23,253 nucleotides of DNA. Origin: Oscillospiraceae bacterium (GTDB lineage: Bacteria > Bacillota > Clostridia > Oscillospirales > Ruminococcaceae). This document shows, piece by piece, positions 1 to 6,533 of this stretch. Position numbers and translations under genes: made by a program. The notes below the pieces were generated by a model. The model did not search any database and was not told the DNA's origin. It saw only the letters and a program-made list of their open reading frames with translations. Each line of letters begins with the position of its first letter. The stretch's first letter is position 1. The DNA lies in NCBI GenBank assembly GCA_003531585.1, contig DQFX01000071.1, positions 1-23,253 on the forward strand. The letters run 5' to 3'.

Positions 1-29
1 CCGGTTTTTAGAGGTTCCCTTATTTCAAA

Positions 30-54
30 AACTGCCGGAATGTTTCCGGCAGTT
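30..54 (-). terminator. Rho-independent terminator of the TetR-type gene
   Basis: Perfect 11-bp stem (AACTGCCGGAA / TTCCGGCAGTT) with a 3-base loop. Read on the - strand it is followed by a short T-rich stretch. It lies 12 bases past the stop codon of the TetR-type gene, so it most likely ends that transcript. Confidence 0.75.
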
Positions 55-65
55 AGTTGTTTATA

Positions 66-689
66 TCATTTCTTTGGCGGAGCTGGAGGAGCAGGAAGTA
101 CCTCCGAAAGCGGAGAAAGCGCGCGTCCGGATTTTACAAGCCCCATTACAGACATAAACTGCCTTGTAAGCATGTCCGAAACAACTTCTTCCTCGTACCT
201 GCACACCTTTGACGCTATCAGCACGCCAATTCCAAACGTATATATCCACAGGCTTCTGAACAGGAAGTTCGCTTCCTCCTGGTTCAGGGAATAGTCGCGC
301 ATTATGCATTCAATGCAGTATCCCGCGGTATCGCCGAGCTCGCTGAACAGATCGTCGAAATCTCCGGTCTGAGTTCTTTCACTCATATACAGCACCTGAA
401 ACAGCTTCGGCTCATTCGTTGCAAACGAGATCATCTGCATACCAACGCTCTTGAACGCAGGCATTCCCGGCTCGTTCCTGGAATAGCTCTCAAAGCGCTT
501 CATCGCCGCCTTCTTGACCTCTTCAATAAGCTCGCTCATGTTCTTGAATGCAGTGAACACCGGGCGGGTGGAAGTCCCGAGCGCTGCGCCAAGATCCCTG
601 GCATTGAGCGCGGACTTTCCTTTTTCTGCGACTATATTCAGCGCAGTCTCTATTATTTCTTCGCGTGTATACTTTGCTTTGGGCGGCAT
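66..689 (-). CDS. TetR/AcrR-family transcriptional regulator
   Basis: A 207-residue protein with TetR-family architecture. The N-terminal DNA-binding domain opens with KYTREEIIETALNIVAEKG, followed by a helix-turn-helix at about residues 27-49 (ALNARDLGAALGTSTRPVF). The rest is a helical ligand/dimerization domain, and the C-terminus is a proline-rich tail (APPAPPKK). The start is supported by an AGGAAG ribosome site just upstream. Its promoter overlaps a palindrome, which suggests autoregulation. It stands alone between a terminator and the divergent hsp20 gene, so its target beyond itself cannot be told. The effector is unknown. The family call is firm, the role is not. Confidence 0.85.
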   Translation of the reverse strand: MPPKAKYTREEIIETALNIVAEKGKSALNARDLGAALGTSTRPVFTAFKNMSELIEEVKKAAMKRFESYSRNEPGMPAFKSVGMQMISFATNEPKLFQVLYMSERTQTGDFDDLFSELGDTAGYCIECIMRDYSLNQEEANFLFRSLWIYTFGIGVLIASKVCRYEEEVVSDMLTRQFMSVMGLVKSGRALSPLSEVLPAPPAPPKK

Positions 690-716
690 GTTCTTCCTCT
701 TTCAATATATAACATA

Positions 717-732
717 TGTAACGTTTGTTACA
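717..732. promoter_or_regulatory. Probable TetR-type operator
   Basis: Perfect inverted repeat TGTAAC-gttt-GTTACA. It touches the -10 box of the TetR-type gene and covers the expected transcription start, the usual place for an autorepressor site. An overlapping shorter palindrome (ACATATGT, 712-719) may extend it. Assignment to the neighbouring repressor is by position. Confidence 0.6.
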
Positions 733-760
733 GTATAACACAAACGAACCAAATTGTCAA
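732..760 (-). promoter_or_regulatory. Sigma-A promoter of the TetR-type gene
   Basis: On the - strand: -35 TTGACA (755-760), 17-base spacer, -10 TATACT (732-737), with TGT directly before the -10 (extended -10). It lies about 40 bases upstream of the start codon. Bases 761-919, between this promoter and the hsp20 CIRCE element, show no gene or clear site. Confidence 0.8.
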
Positions 761-919
761 TAGAAGTATTCCTGTTTTAGTAATAGTTTTCCACCGTTTT
801 ACATAAATCGGTTTAATAATCAACAAATCGCATAACCAAGCTATTTCGTCGGCGCAAACTATGAATCCGCCACGCCGAAATATGATAGTTCCGTGAAATA
901 TGTGACATTTTAAGGAAAA

Positions 920-946
920 TTAGCACTCTACCCTTGACAGTGCTAA
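920..946 (+). promoter_or_regulatory. CIRCE element (HrcA operator)
   Basis: TTAGCACTC, nine bases, then CAGTGCTAA. The consensus is TTAGCACTC-N9-GAGTGCTAA, so 17 of 18 arm positions match. The hsp20 promoter's -35 box (TTGACA, 934-939) lies inside the element, so HrcA bound here would block RNA polymerase. HrcA itself is not encoded in this window. Confidence 0.9.
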
Positions 947-962
947 AAAGTTGTGCTATACT
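934..962 (+). promoter_or_regulatory. Sigma-A promoter of hsp20
   Basis: -35 TTGACA (934-939), 17-base spacer, -10 TATACT (957-962), with TGC just before it (extended -10). It gives a leader of about 125 bases before hsp20. A second strong Shine-Dalgarno-like AAAGGAGG (991-998) lies in that leader with no start codon at a usable distance. Confidence 0.85.
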
Positions 963-1094
963 ATAACCAGAACGAAAGAGAGATAGGAACAAAGGAGGTA
1001 CACACCACCTGGGGATACTTCCGGAGGACCGCTCAGGGTTCATAATATAAAATTCAAGCGCAGACCCAAGAACCTGCGAAAGGAGAAATGACCT

Positions 1095-1505
1095 ATGTTA
1101 ATGCCCACCATGAGAACCAATGTTTTTGACGATCTTTTCAATACCCCGTTCTTCAACAAGAGCGAAAGCAGCATGATGAAAACCGATATCAAGGAACACG
1201 ACAACTGCTACGATCTGATGATCGACCTGCCGGGCGTCAAGAAGGAGGACATCAAAGCCGAGCTTAACGACGGCTACCTCACCGTAAGCGCCGAAAGCAA
1301 CACGTCAAAGGACGAGAAGGACGACAACGGCAAGTACATCTGCCGCGAACGTTATTCCGGCAGCTACTCAAGAAGCTTCTATGTAGGCGACGCAGTAACT
1401 GAGCAGGATATCAGTGCGAAGTTCGAAAATGGCACACTGAAACTTACTGTGCCCAAGAAAGAGTCACTCCCTGAGAAACAGAACAAGTACATTGCGATCG
1501 GCTGA
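1095..1505 (+). CDS. hsp20: Small heat-shock protein, Hsp20/alpha-crystallin family
   Basis: A 136-residue cytoplasmic chaperone that holds unfolding proteins in a refoldable state without ATP. Family signs in order: a short N-terminal arm with VFDDLFNTPFF, the alpha-crystallin domain from about residue 29 (DLMIDLPGVKKEDIKAEL), the hallmark NGTLKLTVPK near residue 112, and a C-terminal I-x-I motif (KYIAIG) used in oligomer contacts. Length is typical. The ATG at 1095 has AAGGAG nine bases upstream. An earlier ATG at 1088 is out of frame. Control by the CIRCE element upstream makes it an HrcA-regulon member, as expected for clostridial hsp18-like genes. It converges on pflA and shares a hairpin with it. 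Confidence 0.95.
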   Translation: MLMPTMRTNVFDDLFNTPFFNKSESSMMKTDIKEHDNCYDLMIDLPGVKKEDIKAELNDGYLTVSAESNTSKDEKDDNGKYICRERYSGSYSRSFYVGDAVTEQDISAKFENGTLKLTVPKKESLPEKQNKYIAIG

Positions 1506-1540
1506 TAAATCAGCTATGAACGCACCGCCTGAATAACTTA

Positions 1541-1568
1541 CCCCCGGCAGTCGAAAGGCTGCCGGGGG
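1541..1568 (+). terminator. Intrinsic terminator between hsp20 and pflA
   Basis: Perfect 10-bp GC-rich stem CCCCCGGCAG / CTGCCGGGGG with an 8-base loop, 35 bases after the hsp20 stop. The T tract after it is weak on both strands. It lies between convergent genes and may serve both. Confidence 0.7.
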
Positions 1569-1590
1569 TTCGCGTTTATATGGAGTTTAA

Positions 1591-2352
1591 TCAGCCCTTA
1601 CAGGCGTACTTTCCTGCACAGAGTCTCTTGTTTGCGTTGTAGATACGCTCCGCAGACGGCGGGTTAGTATCCTCAAGCGTGTACTTTATCCCGAGGTTCT
1701 CCCACTTGAATTTGCCGAGGGTGTGGTAAGGCAGAACCTCCACCTTCTCAACATTTTTCAGGGTCTTAATGAACTCGTTCAGCTTGTCGAGATCCTCATC
1801 GAAATCGGACAGGTCAGGCACAAGTACATGGCGGATCCAAACTGGCTTTCCTATTTCACTGAGGTACTGTGCCATGTCAAGAATATTCGCGTTGTCGAAG
1901 CCTGTGATGTTCTTATGACGCTCCGGATTGATCTCCTTGAGGTCAAGAAGCAGCAGGTCTGTGTACTTCATCAGCTCCTGAAACTTAGAAAAGAACGGTT
2001 CTTCCCGGGTGAACGGGTTTCCCGCGGTGTCAATGCATGTGCTTACTCCTTCGGCCTTCGCCTGCTTAAATAACTCAAGCAGAAAGTCGATCTGCAGGAG
2101 AGGCTCGCCGCCGCTGACGGTGATTCCACCGCCGTTCTTCCAGTAGCTCTTGTAGCGAAGCGCCTTGCTGAGTATTTCCTCCGGCGACATTTCAACTGTG
2201 GTGTCGTCGCCTTCCATGCTCCAGGTGTCGGGATTGTGGCAGTAACGGCAGCGCATTCGGCAGCCCTGCACGAACACGATGAACCGTACTCCGGGACCGT
2301 CAGCCGCGCCGAAGCTCTCGGTGGAATGTATCCTTCCTTTGATTTCACTCAT
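1591..2352 (-). CDS. pflA: Pyruvate formate-lyase-activating enzyme (radical SAM)
   Basis: A 253-residue radical SAM enzyme that uses S-adenosylmethionine and a [4Fe-4S] cluster to put the glycyl radical on PflB. The cluster motif CxxxCxxC is seen as GCRMRCRYCHNPDTW (Cys31, Cys35, Cys38). It is followed by GGGITVSGGEPLLQ, the GGE SAM-binding motif. The N-terminus GRIHSTESFGAADGPGVRFI is characteristic of PFL activases. I chose the ATG at 2352 because AAGGAG lies seven bases upstream and the protein then begins like its family. An in-frame extension to 2448 would overlap the end of pflB and has no ribosome site. It follows pflB by 77 bases in the same transcript, the usual pflBA order. Confidence 0.96.
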   Translation of the reverse strand: MSEIKGRIHSTESFGAADGPGVRFIVFVQGCRMRCRYCHNPDTWSMEGDDTTVEMSPEEILSKALRYKSYWKNGGGITVSGGEPLLQIDFLLELFKQAKAEGVSTCIDTAGNPFTREEPFFSKFQELMKYTDLLLLDLKEINPERHKNITGFDNANILDMAQYLSEIGKPVWIRHVLVPDLSDFDEDLDKLNEFIKTLKNVEKVEVLPYHTLGKFKWENLGIKYTLEDTNPPSAERIYNANKRLCAGKYACKG

Positions 2353-2378
2353 TGGTTTCTCCTTGTCAGTATAGTAGA

Positions 2379-2403
2379 ACAGCGCCGCATTGCGCAGCGC
2401 TGT
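2379..2403 (-). other. Stem-loop between pflB and pflA
   Basis: ACAGCGC (2379-2385) pairs with GCGCTGT (2397-2403), with a further CGC/GCG inner stem. No T tract follows on the - strand, so it is unlikely to terminate fully. It may protect the pflB message or reduce read-through into pflA, which would fit the need for far more PflB than PflA. The role is inferred from position. Confidence 0.5.
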
Positions 2404-2429
2404 CCTTTTATATTGCCTTGTGTAATTAA

Positions 2430-4682
2430 TTACATATGATCGTGGCAAGTTCTTGCGATAACGTCGAGCTGCTGCTCTCTGGTAAGGTCGATGAACTTAA
2501 CTGCATAACCGGATACACGGATTGTGAAGTTTGCGTACTCTTCCTTCTCGGGGTGCTCCATAGCGTCGATGAGCTTCTCCTTACCGAATACGTTTACGTT
2601 GAGGTGGTGTGCACCCTTATCAAAGTAACCGTCGAGTACGTTAACCAGGTTGGTTACGCGCTCTTCCTCGTTGTGACCGAGTGCGTCGGGGTTGATGGTC
2701 TGTGTGTTGGAAATACCATCGAGTGCCCACTCGTAAGGAAGCTTAGCAACAGAGTTGAGGGAAGCAAGCAGACCGTTCTTCTCTGCACCGTAGCAGGGGT
2801 TTGCACCAGGAGAGAGCGGCTCGCCAGCCTTACGGCCGTCAGGCAGAGCGGAGGTAGCCTTACCGTATACAACGTTGGAAGTGATGGTGAGGATAGAAGT
2901 TGTAGCCTCGGAATCACGATAGGTGTGGCACTGCTTCAGCTTCTTGAGGAAGGTGCGGAGCAGCCATACGGCGATATCATCAGCACGATCGTCGTCGTTG
3001 CCGTAGCGGGGGAAGTCACCCTCGATCTCGAAGTCAGTAACGATACCGTCTTCGTCACGAATGCACTTAACCTTTGCATACTTGATAGCGGACAGGGAAT
3101 CTACAACGTGAGAGAAGCCTGCGATACCAGTTGCGAATGTACGTCTTACGTTGGTATCGATAAGAGCCATCTCGGCAGCCTCGTAGTTGTACTTATCGTG
3201 CATGTAGTGGATAAGGTTCAGAGTGTGTACATAGATGGAAGCGAGCCATGTCATCATAGCGTCGTACTTCTGCATAACTTCATCATAATCGAGGTACTCA
3301 GATGTGATCGGTCTGTAAGCAGGACCTACCTGAGCCTTGGTCTTAGCGTCGATACCGCCGTTGATAGCGTACATCAGGCACTTAGCGAGGTTTGCACGAG
3401 CGCCGAAGAACTGCATTTCCTTACCGGTCTGTGTTGCGGATACGCAGCAGCAGATGGAGTAATCGTCGCCCCAAACAGGACGCATAACGTCATCGTTCTC
3501 GTACTGAACAGAGGAGGTACGAACGGAGATAGCTGCTGCATAGCGCTTGAAGTTATCAGGCAGCTTGTCGCAGTACAGAATTGTCATGTTCGGCTCCGGG
3601 GACGGGCCCATGTTCTCGAGAGTGTGCAGGAAACGGAAGTCGTTCTTGGTAACCATGGAACGGCCGTCCTGACCCTTACCGCCGATGGACAGTGTAGCCC
3701 ATACCGGGTCGCCGGAGAACAGCTCGTTGTAGGAAGGAATACGAGCGAACTTAACCATTCTGAGCTTGAGTACGAGGTGGTCGATGAGCTCCTGAGCCTC
3801 AGCCTCAGTCAGAGTGCCGTTGTCGATGTCACGCTTGATATAGATATCGAGGAATGTAGAGATACGGCCGATGGACATTGCAGCGCCGTTCTGGGTCTTG
3901 ATAGCAGCCAGATAGCCGAAGTATGTCCACTGAACAGCCTCGCGTGCGTTTGCAGCAGGCTTGGAGATATCGCAGCCGTAGGAAGCAGCCATAACCTTCA
4001 TCTGCTTGAGTGCGCGGATCTGGTCAGCCAGCTCCTCACGCTGACGGATAACGGAATCTCTCATCTTACCGTTGCCGCAGTTAGCAAGGTCGTACTGCTT
4101 TGCTTCTACAAGTCTGTCGATACCGTAGAGGGCGATACGTCTGTAGTCGCCTACGATACGGCCGCGGCCGTATGTATCAGGAAGACCGGTGATGATCTTG
4201 TTCTTTCTTACAGCGCGCATCTCGGGAGTGTAAGCGTCGAATACGCCCTGGTTGTGAGTCTTGTGATATTCTGTGAAGATCTTGTGCAGCTCAGGATCCG
4301 GTGTGTAACCGTAAGTTGTGCAAGCCTCTTCAGCCATCTTGATGCCGCCGTAGGGCATGAATGCTCTCTTGAGGGGCTTATCAGTCTGAAGACCAACGAT
4401 CTTCTCAAGATCCTTCATCTCAGGATCGATGTAGCCGGGCTCATGTGATGTGATGCCGGAAACGATATGGGTATCCATATCCAGAACGCCGCCCTTTGCG
4501 CGCTCTTCCTTCTGGAGCTGCTGAACCTTACCCCACAGCTTGTTGGTGGAGTCAGCCGGGCCTGCGAGGAAGGACTCGTCGCCGTCGTAAGGTGTGTAGT
4601 TGTTCTGGATGAAGTCACGTGTGTTTATTTCTTCCTGCCAGATCTTGCCTTTAAAACCTTTCCACTGTTCTAACATTGCCAT
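2430..4682 (-). CDS. pflB: Formate C-acetyltransferase (pyruvate formate-lyase)
   Basis: A 750-residue glycyl-radical enzyme converting pyruvate and CoA to formate and acetyl-CoA, the central anaerobic route from pyruvate. The active-site cysteine region is CCCVSATQTGKEMQFFGARA, with the catalytic pair at Cys412-Cys413. The C-terminal radical loop RVSGYAVKF puts the radical on Gly725. Length matches the family (about 740-760). Substrate-binding stretches such as YGRGRIVGDYRR and the final ARTCHDHM also fit. The ATG at 4682 has GGAGG ten bases upstream. A second in-frame ATG two codons later is farther from it. It leads the pflB-pflA operon, with its own promoter and a leader of about 135 bases. 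Being a radical enzyme it works only under anoxia. Confidence 0.98.
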   Translation of the reverse strand: MAMLEQWKGFKGKIWQEEINTRDFIQNNYTPYDGDESFLAGPADSTNKLWGKVQQLQKEERAKGGVLDMDTHIVSGITSHEPGYIDPEMKDLEKIVGLQTDKPLKRAFMPYGGIKMAEEACTTYGYTPDPELHKIFTEYHKTHNQGVFDAYTPEMRAVRKNKIITGLPDTYGRGRIVGDYRRIALYGIDRLVEAKQYDLANCGNGKMRDSVIRQREELADQIRALKQMKVMAASYGCDISKPAANAREAVQWTYFGYLAAIKTQNGAAMSIGRISTFLDIYIKRDIDNGTLTEAEAQELIDHLVLKLRMVKFARIPSYNELFSGDPVWATLSIGGKGQDGRSMVTKNDFRFLHTLENMGPSPEPNMTILYCDKLPDNFKRYAAAISVRTSSVQYENDDVMRPVWGDDYSICCCVSATQTGKEMQFFGARANLAKCLMYAINGGIDAKTKAQVGPAYRPITSEYLDYDEVMQKYDAMMTWLASIYVHTLNLIHYMHDKYNYEAAEMALIDTNVRRTFATGIAGFSHVVDSLSAIKYAKVKCIRDEDGIVTDFEIEGDFPRYGNDDDRADDIAVWLLRTFLKKLKQCHTYRDSEATTSILTITSNVVYGKATSALPDGRKAGEPLSPGANPCYGAEKNGLLASLNSVAKLPYEWALDGISNTQTINPDALGHNEEERVTNLVNVLDGYFDKGAHHLNVNVFGKEKLIDAMEHPEKEEYANFTIRVSGYAVKFIDLTREQQLDVIARTCHDHM

Positions 4683-4711
4683 TCTCTAAATACCTCCATA
4701 TTATTTGCGGG

Positions 4712-4815
4712 CAGCCGTGAGGCTGTTTACGACGCTTCTGAAACTACTGCTAGTTTCGTTCTGACGCCGCACTTTCTGCCATCGCAGGGCTTGTCCTCAT
4801 GTTGGTCTGTCCAAC
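4712..4815 (-). promoter_or_regulatory. Structured 5' leader of pflB
   Basis: The transcribed leader (about 4683-4817) holds three perfect small hairpins: CAGCC/GGCTG (4712-4725), GAAACTA/TAGTTTC (4740-4757) and GTTGG/CCAAC (4801-4815), the last almost at the expected 5' end. They could stabilise the message or form a regulatory fold. It does not show the conserved blocks of the pfl/ZTP riboswitch. Confidence 0.4.
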
Positions 4816-4823
4816 CTGTCAAT

Positions 4824-4852
4824 ATTATAACACATACATTCTTTAAAGTCAA
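4824..4852 (-). promoter_or_regulatory. Sigma-A promoter of pflB-pflA
   Basis: On the - strand: -35 TTGACT (4847-4852), 17-base spacer, -10 TATAAT (4824-4829), with TGT just before the -10 (extended -10). It lies about 140 bases upstream of the pflB start. Confidence 0.85.
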
Positions 4853-5051
4853 GAGTAATTTCTGATTTTACAAAAAAATTACTAAAACTTTTTAATACAA
4901 GCTGTGACTTCTGTTCTTTAAAGTACAACATATTGTGTTCGTTTGCTTGAAATATGTTAGATATACAAAACGTATCAATGAGGGTTATGCAAATCATGTA
5001 TTTTTGGTAGTACTGATATATCAATATCCACATATTGTTTATTGACTATTG

Positions 5052-5069
5052 TTGATAAAAAATTAACAA
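5052..5069. promoter_or_regulatory. Candidate Rex (redox-sensing repressor) box
   Basis: TTGATAAAAAATTAACAA matches the Firmicute Rex consensus TTGTTAA-N4-TTAACAA at 13 of 14 arm positions. Rex senses NADH/NAD+ and often controls fermentation genes including pfl. It lies about 200 bases upstream of the pflB -35 and about 100 bases upstream of the binding-protein promoter, so the target is unclear. The surrounding spacer (4853-5170) is very AT-rich and otherwise empty of recognisable genes, so a chance match is possible. Confidence 0.4.
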
Positions 5070-5170
5070 TTTATAGAATTTATTATAATCTGTAATCGTT
5101 TTTTATCGTGAAATATAATATCTATCAGCAAAACATATAGCCGTTAAAAGCATAATTCGCCTCAAACATA

Positions 5171-5199
5171 TTGACAAAGCCATGTGAAACAAGTATAAT
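5171..5199 (+). promoter_or_regulatory. Consensus sigma-A promoter of the binding protein/chemoreceptor unit
   Basis: -35 TTGACA (5171-5176), exactly 17 bases, -10 TATAAT (5194-5199): a perfect consensus. The predicted start lies about 50 bases upstream of the first gene. Confidence 0.88.
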
Positions 5200-5258
5200 A
5201 TAATATTGGTTGCATTGAAATAATGTGAACAATTATTTTACGAAAGAGGGCAGTAATC

Positions 5259-6521
5259 ATGAAAAAAACTTTACTCACATGTCTGATATGCGCTTCACTG
5301 CTGAGCCTCTGTTCCTGCTCCGGGAATTCCCCCGTGCAGACCGCCGGCTCATCGTCAGAAGCTCAGAACGACAACGGAATCGAGCAGGTAACACTGAAGG
5401 TCTGGGCTGAAGAAGCCGCTTTCGACACGATGAACGAAATGATCGAAAGCTTCAAGGAAGCTCACCGCGGCGAGGCTGAATTCAACATCACCATCGAGCA
5501 GAACCTTGACAGCAAGACGAAGGACGTTATCCTTGGCGACGTGCATAACGGAGCCGACGTGTTCCCCCTGCCGGACGATCAGCTGTCCGCGATGGCCGCC
5601 GCCGGAGTTCTGTCTGCTATTCCGAACCAGGAAGAAGTCAGCGCCGCCAACACTGCCGAGTCGGTAGCTGCGGCGAGCATAAACGGCGTTATGTACGCCT
5701 ACCCCATGACCGCGGACAACGGATATTTTCTTTATTATAATAAGAAGTTTCTGAACGAAAGCGACGTTTCTTCACTGGAACGCATTCTGGAAGTCTGCGA
5801 GGAAAAGAACAAGGAATTCAGCATGGAGTTCAACTCCGGCTGGTACATGTATTCTTTCTTCGGCAACACCGGGCTTGAACTCGGGCTGAACGACGACGGC
5901 GTTACCAACTACTGCACCTGGAACTCCACGGATAATTCCATCAAGGGCGCCGATGTAGTGAATAGGATGATGGAGCTGACCTCCAGCCCGGCTTTCGTGA
6001 ACCGTGCCGACGGAGACCTCCCCGCAGCGCTTGCTTCCGGAAAGATCATTGCCGCAATAAGCGGAGTGTGGAACAGCACCGACGTCGAAAAGGCGTTCGG
6101 CTCCGACTACGGCGCATGTAAGCTCCCCACCTATCAGGTCGCGGGAAAGCAGGTGCAGATGGCGTCGTTCACCGGCTTCAAAATGATGGGCGTCAATTAC
6201 TACAGCGAGCACCTCGAATGGGCGCACAAACTCGCGGACTGGTTCACAAACGAGCAGAACCAGACGCTTTCCTTTGAAAAGCGCAACATAGGTCCTGCAA
6301 ATAAGAACGCCGCCGCTTCCGACGCAGTTTCAAAAGTTGCAGCGATCCAGGCGGTAATTGCTCAGTCGGAGTACGGAAAGCTCCAGCGCGTCGGCAACAA
6401 GTTCTGGACCCCCTGCGTGGAGTTTGCAGACAACATACTTGCCGGAAATCCATCACACCTGAGTGCGCAGAAAATGGCAGATAATCTCGTAAAAGAGATA
6501 ACCGCCTCGGTAATTGATTAA
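5259..6521 (+). CDS. Extracellular solute-binding lipoprotein (family 1, sugar type)
   Basis: A 420-residue binding protein of the MalE-like family 1. The N-terminus is a lipoprotein signal: MKKTLLTC, a hydrophobic run, then the lipobox LCSC with Cys20 as the likely lipidated residue. A serine-rich linker follows. The mature domain begins QVTLKVWAEE, typical of these proteins. Later blocks (GVMYAYPMTADNGYFLYYNKK, ASGKIIAAISGVWNS) fit carbohydrate-type binders. The start has AGAGGG ten bases upstream. The next gene, 12 bases on, is a chemoreceptor, and no ABC permease or ATPase is present on either side. It may therefore present a ligand to the chemoreceptor rather than feed a transporter. The ligand is unknown, with an oligosaccharide most likely. 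Confidence 0.9.
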   Translation: MKKTLLTCLICASLLSLCSCSGNSPVQTAGSSSEAQNDNGIEQVTLKVWAEEAAFDTMNEMIESFKEAHRGEAEFNITIEQNLDSKTKDVILGDVHNGADVFPLPDDQLSAMAAAGVLSAIPNQEEVSAANTAESVAAASINGVMYAYPMTADNGYFLYYNKKFLNESDVSSLERILEVCEEKNKEFSMEFNSGWYMYSFFGNTGLELGLNDDGVTNYCTWNSTDNSIKGADVVNRMMELTSSPAFVNRADGDLPAALASGKIIAAISGVWNSTDVEKAFGSDYGACKLPTYQVAGKQVQMASFTGFKMMGVNYYSEHLEWAHKLADWFTNEQNQTLSFEKRNIGPANKNAAASDAVSKVAAIQAVIAQSEYGKLQRVGNKFWTPCVEFADNILAGNPSHLSAQKMADNLVKEITASVID

Positions 6522-6533
6522 GGGGGTGCCGTG

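Noticed and set aside
2353..2448. N-terminal extension of pflA
   Set aside because: The open frame reaches into pflB, but the extra 32 residues do not resemble PFL activases and the AAGGAG before 2352 sets the start.
2436..4448. A 670-codon open frame on the + strand
   Set aside because: It is exactly antisense to pflB, has no ribosome site, and its length comes from the biased codon use of a highly expressed gene.
4683..4817. pfl/ZTP riboswitch upstream of pflB
   Set aside because: The leader was an obvious place to look, but I find neither the conserved 5' GGGUCGUGAC-like block nor the 3' CCGCCUGGGC-like block, only unrelated hairpins.
5091..5104. Possible catabolite-response element (cre) TGTAATCGTTTTTT
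   Set aside because: The last two consensus positions fail and the region is AT-rich, so it is not better than chance.
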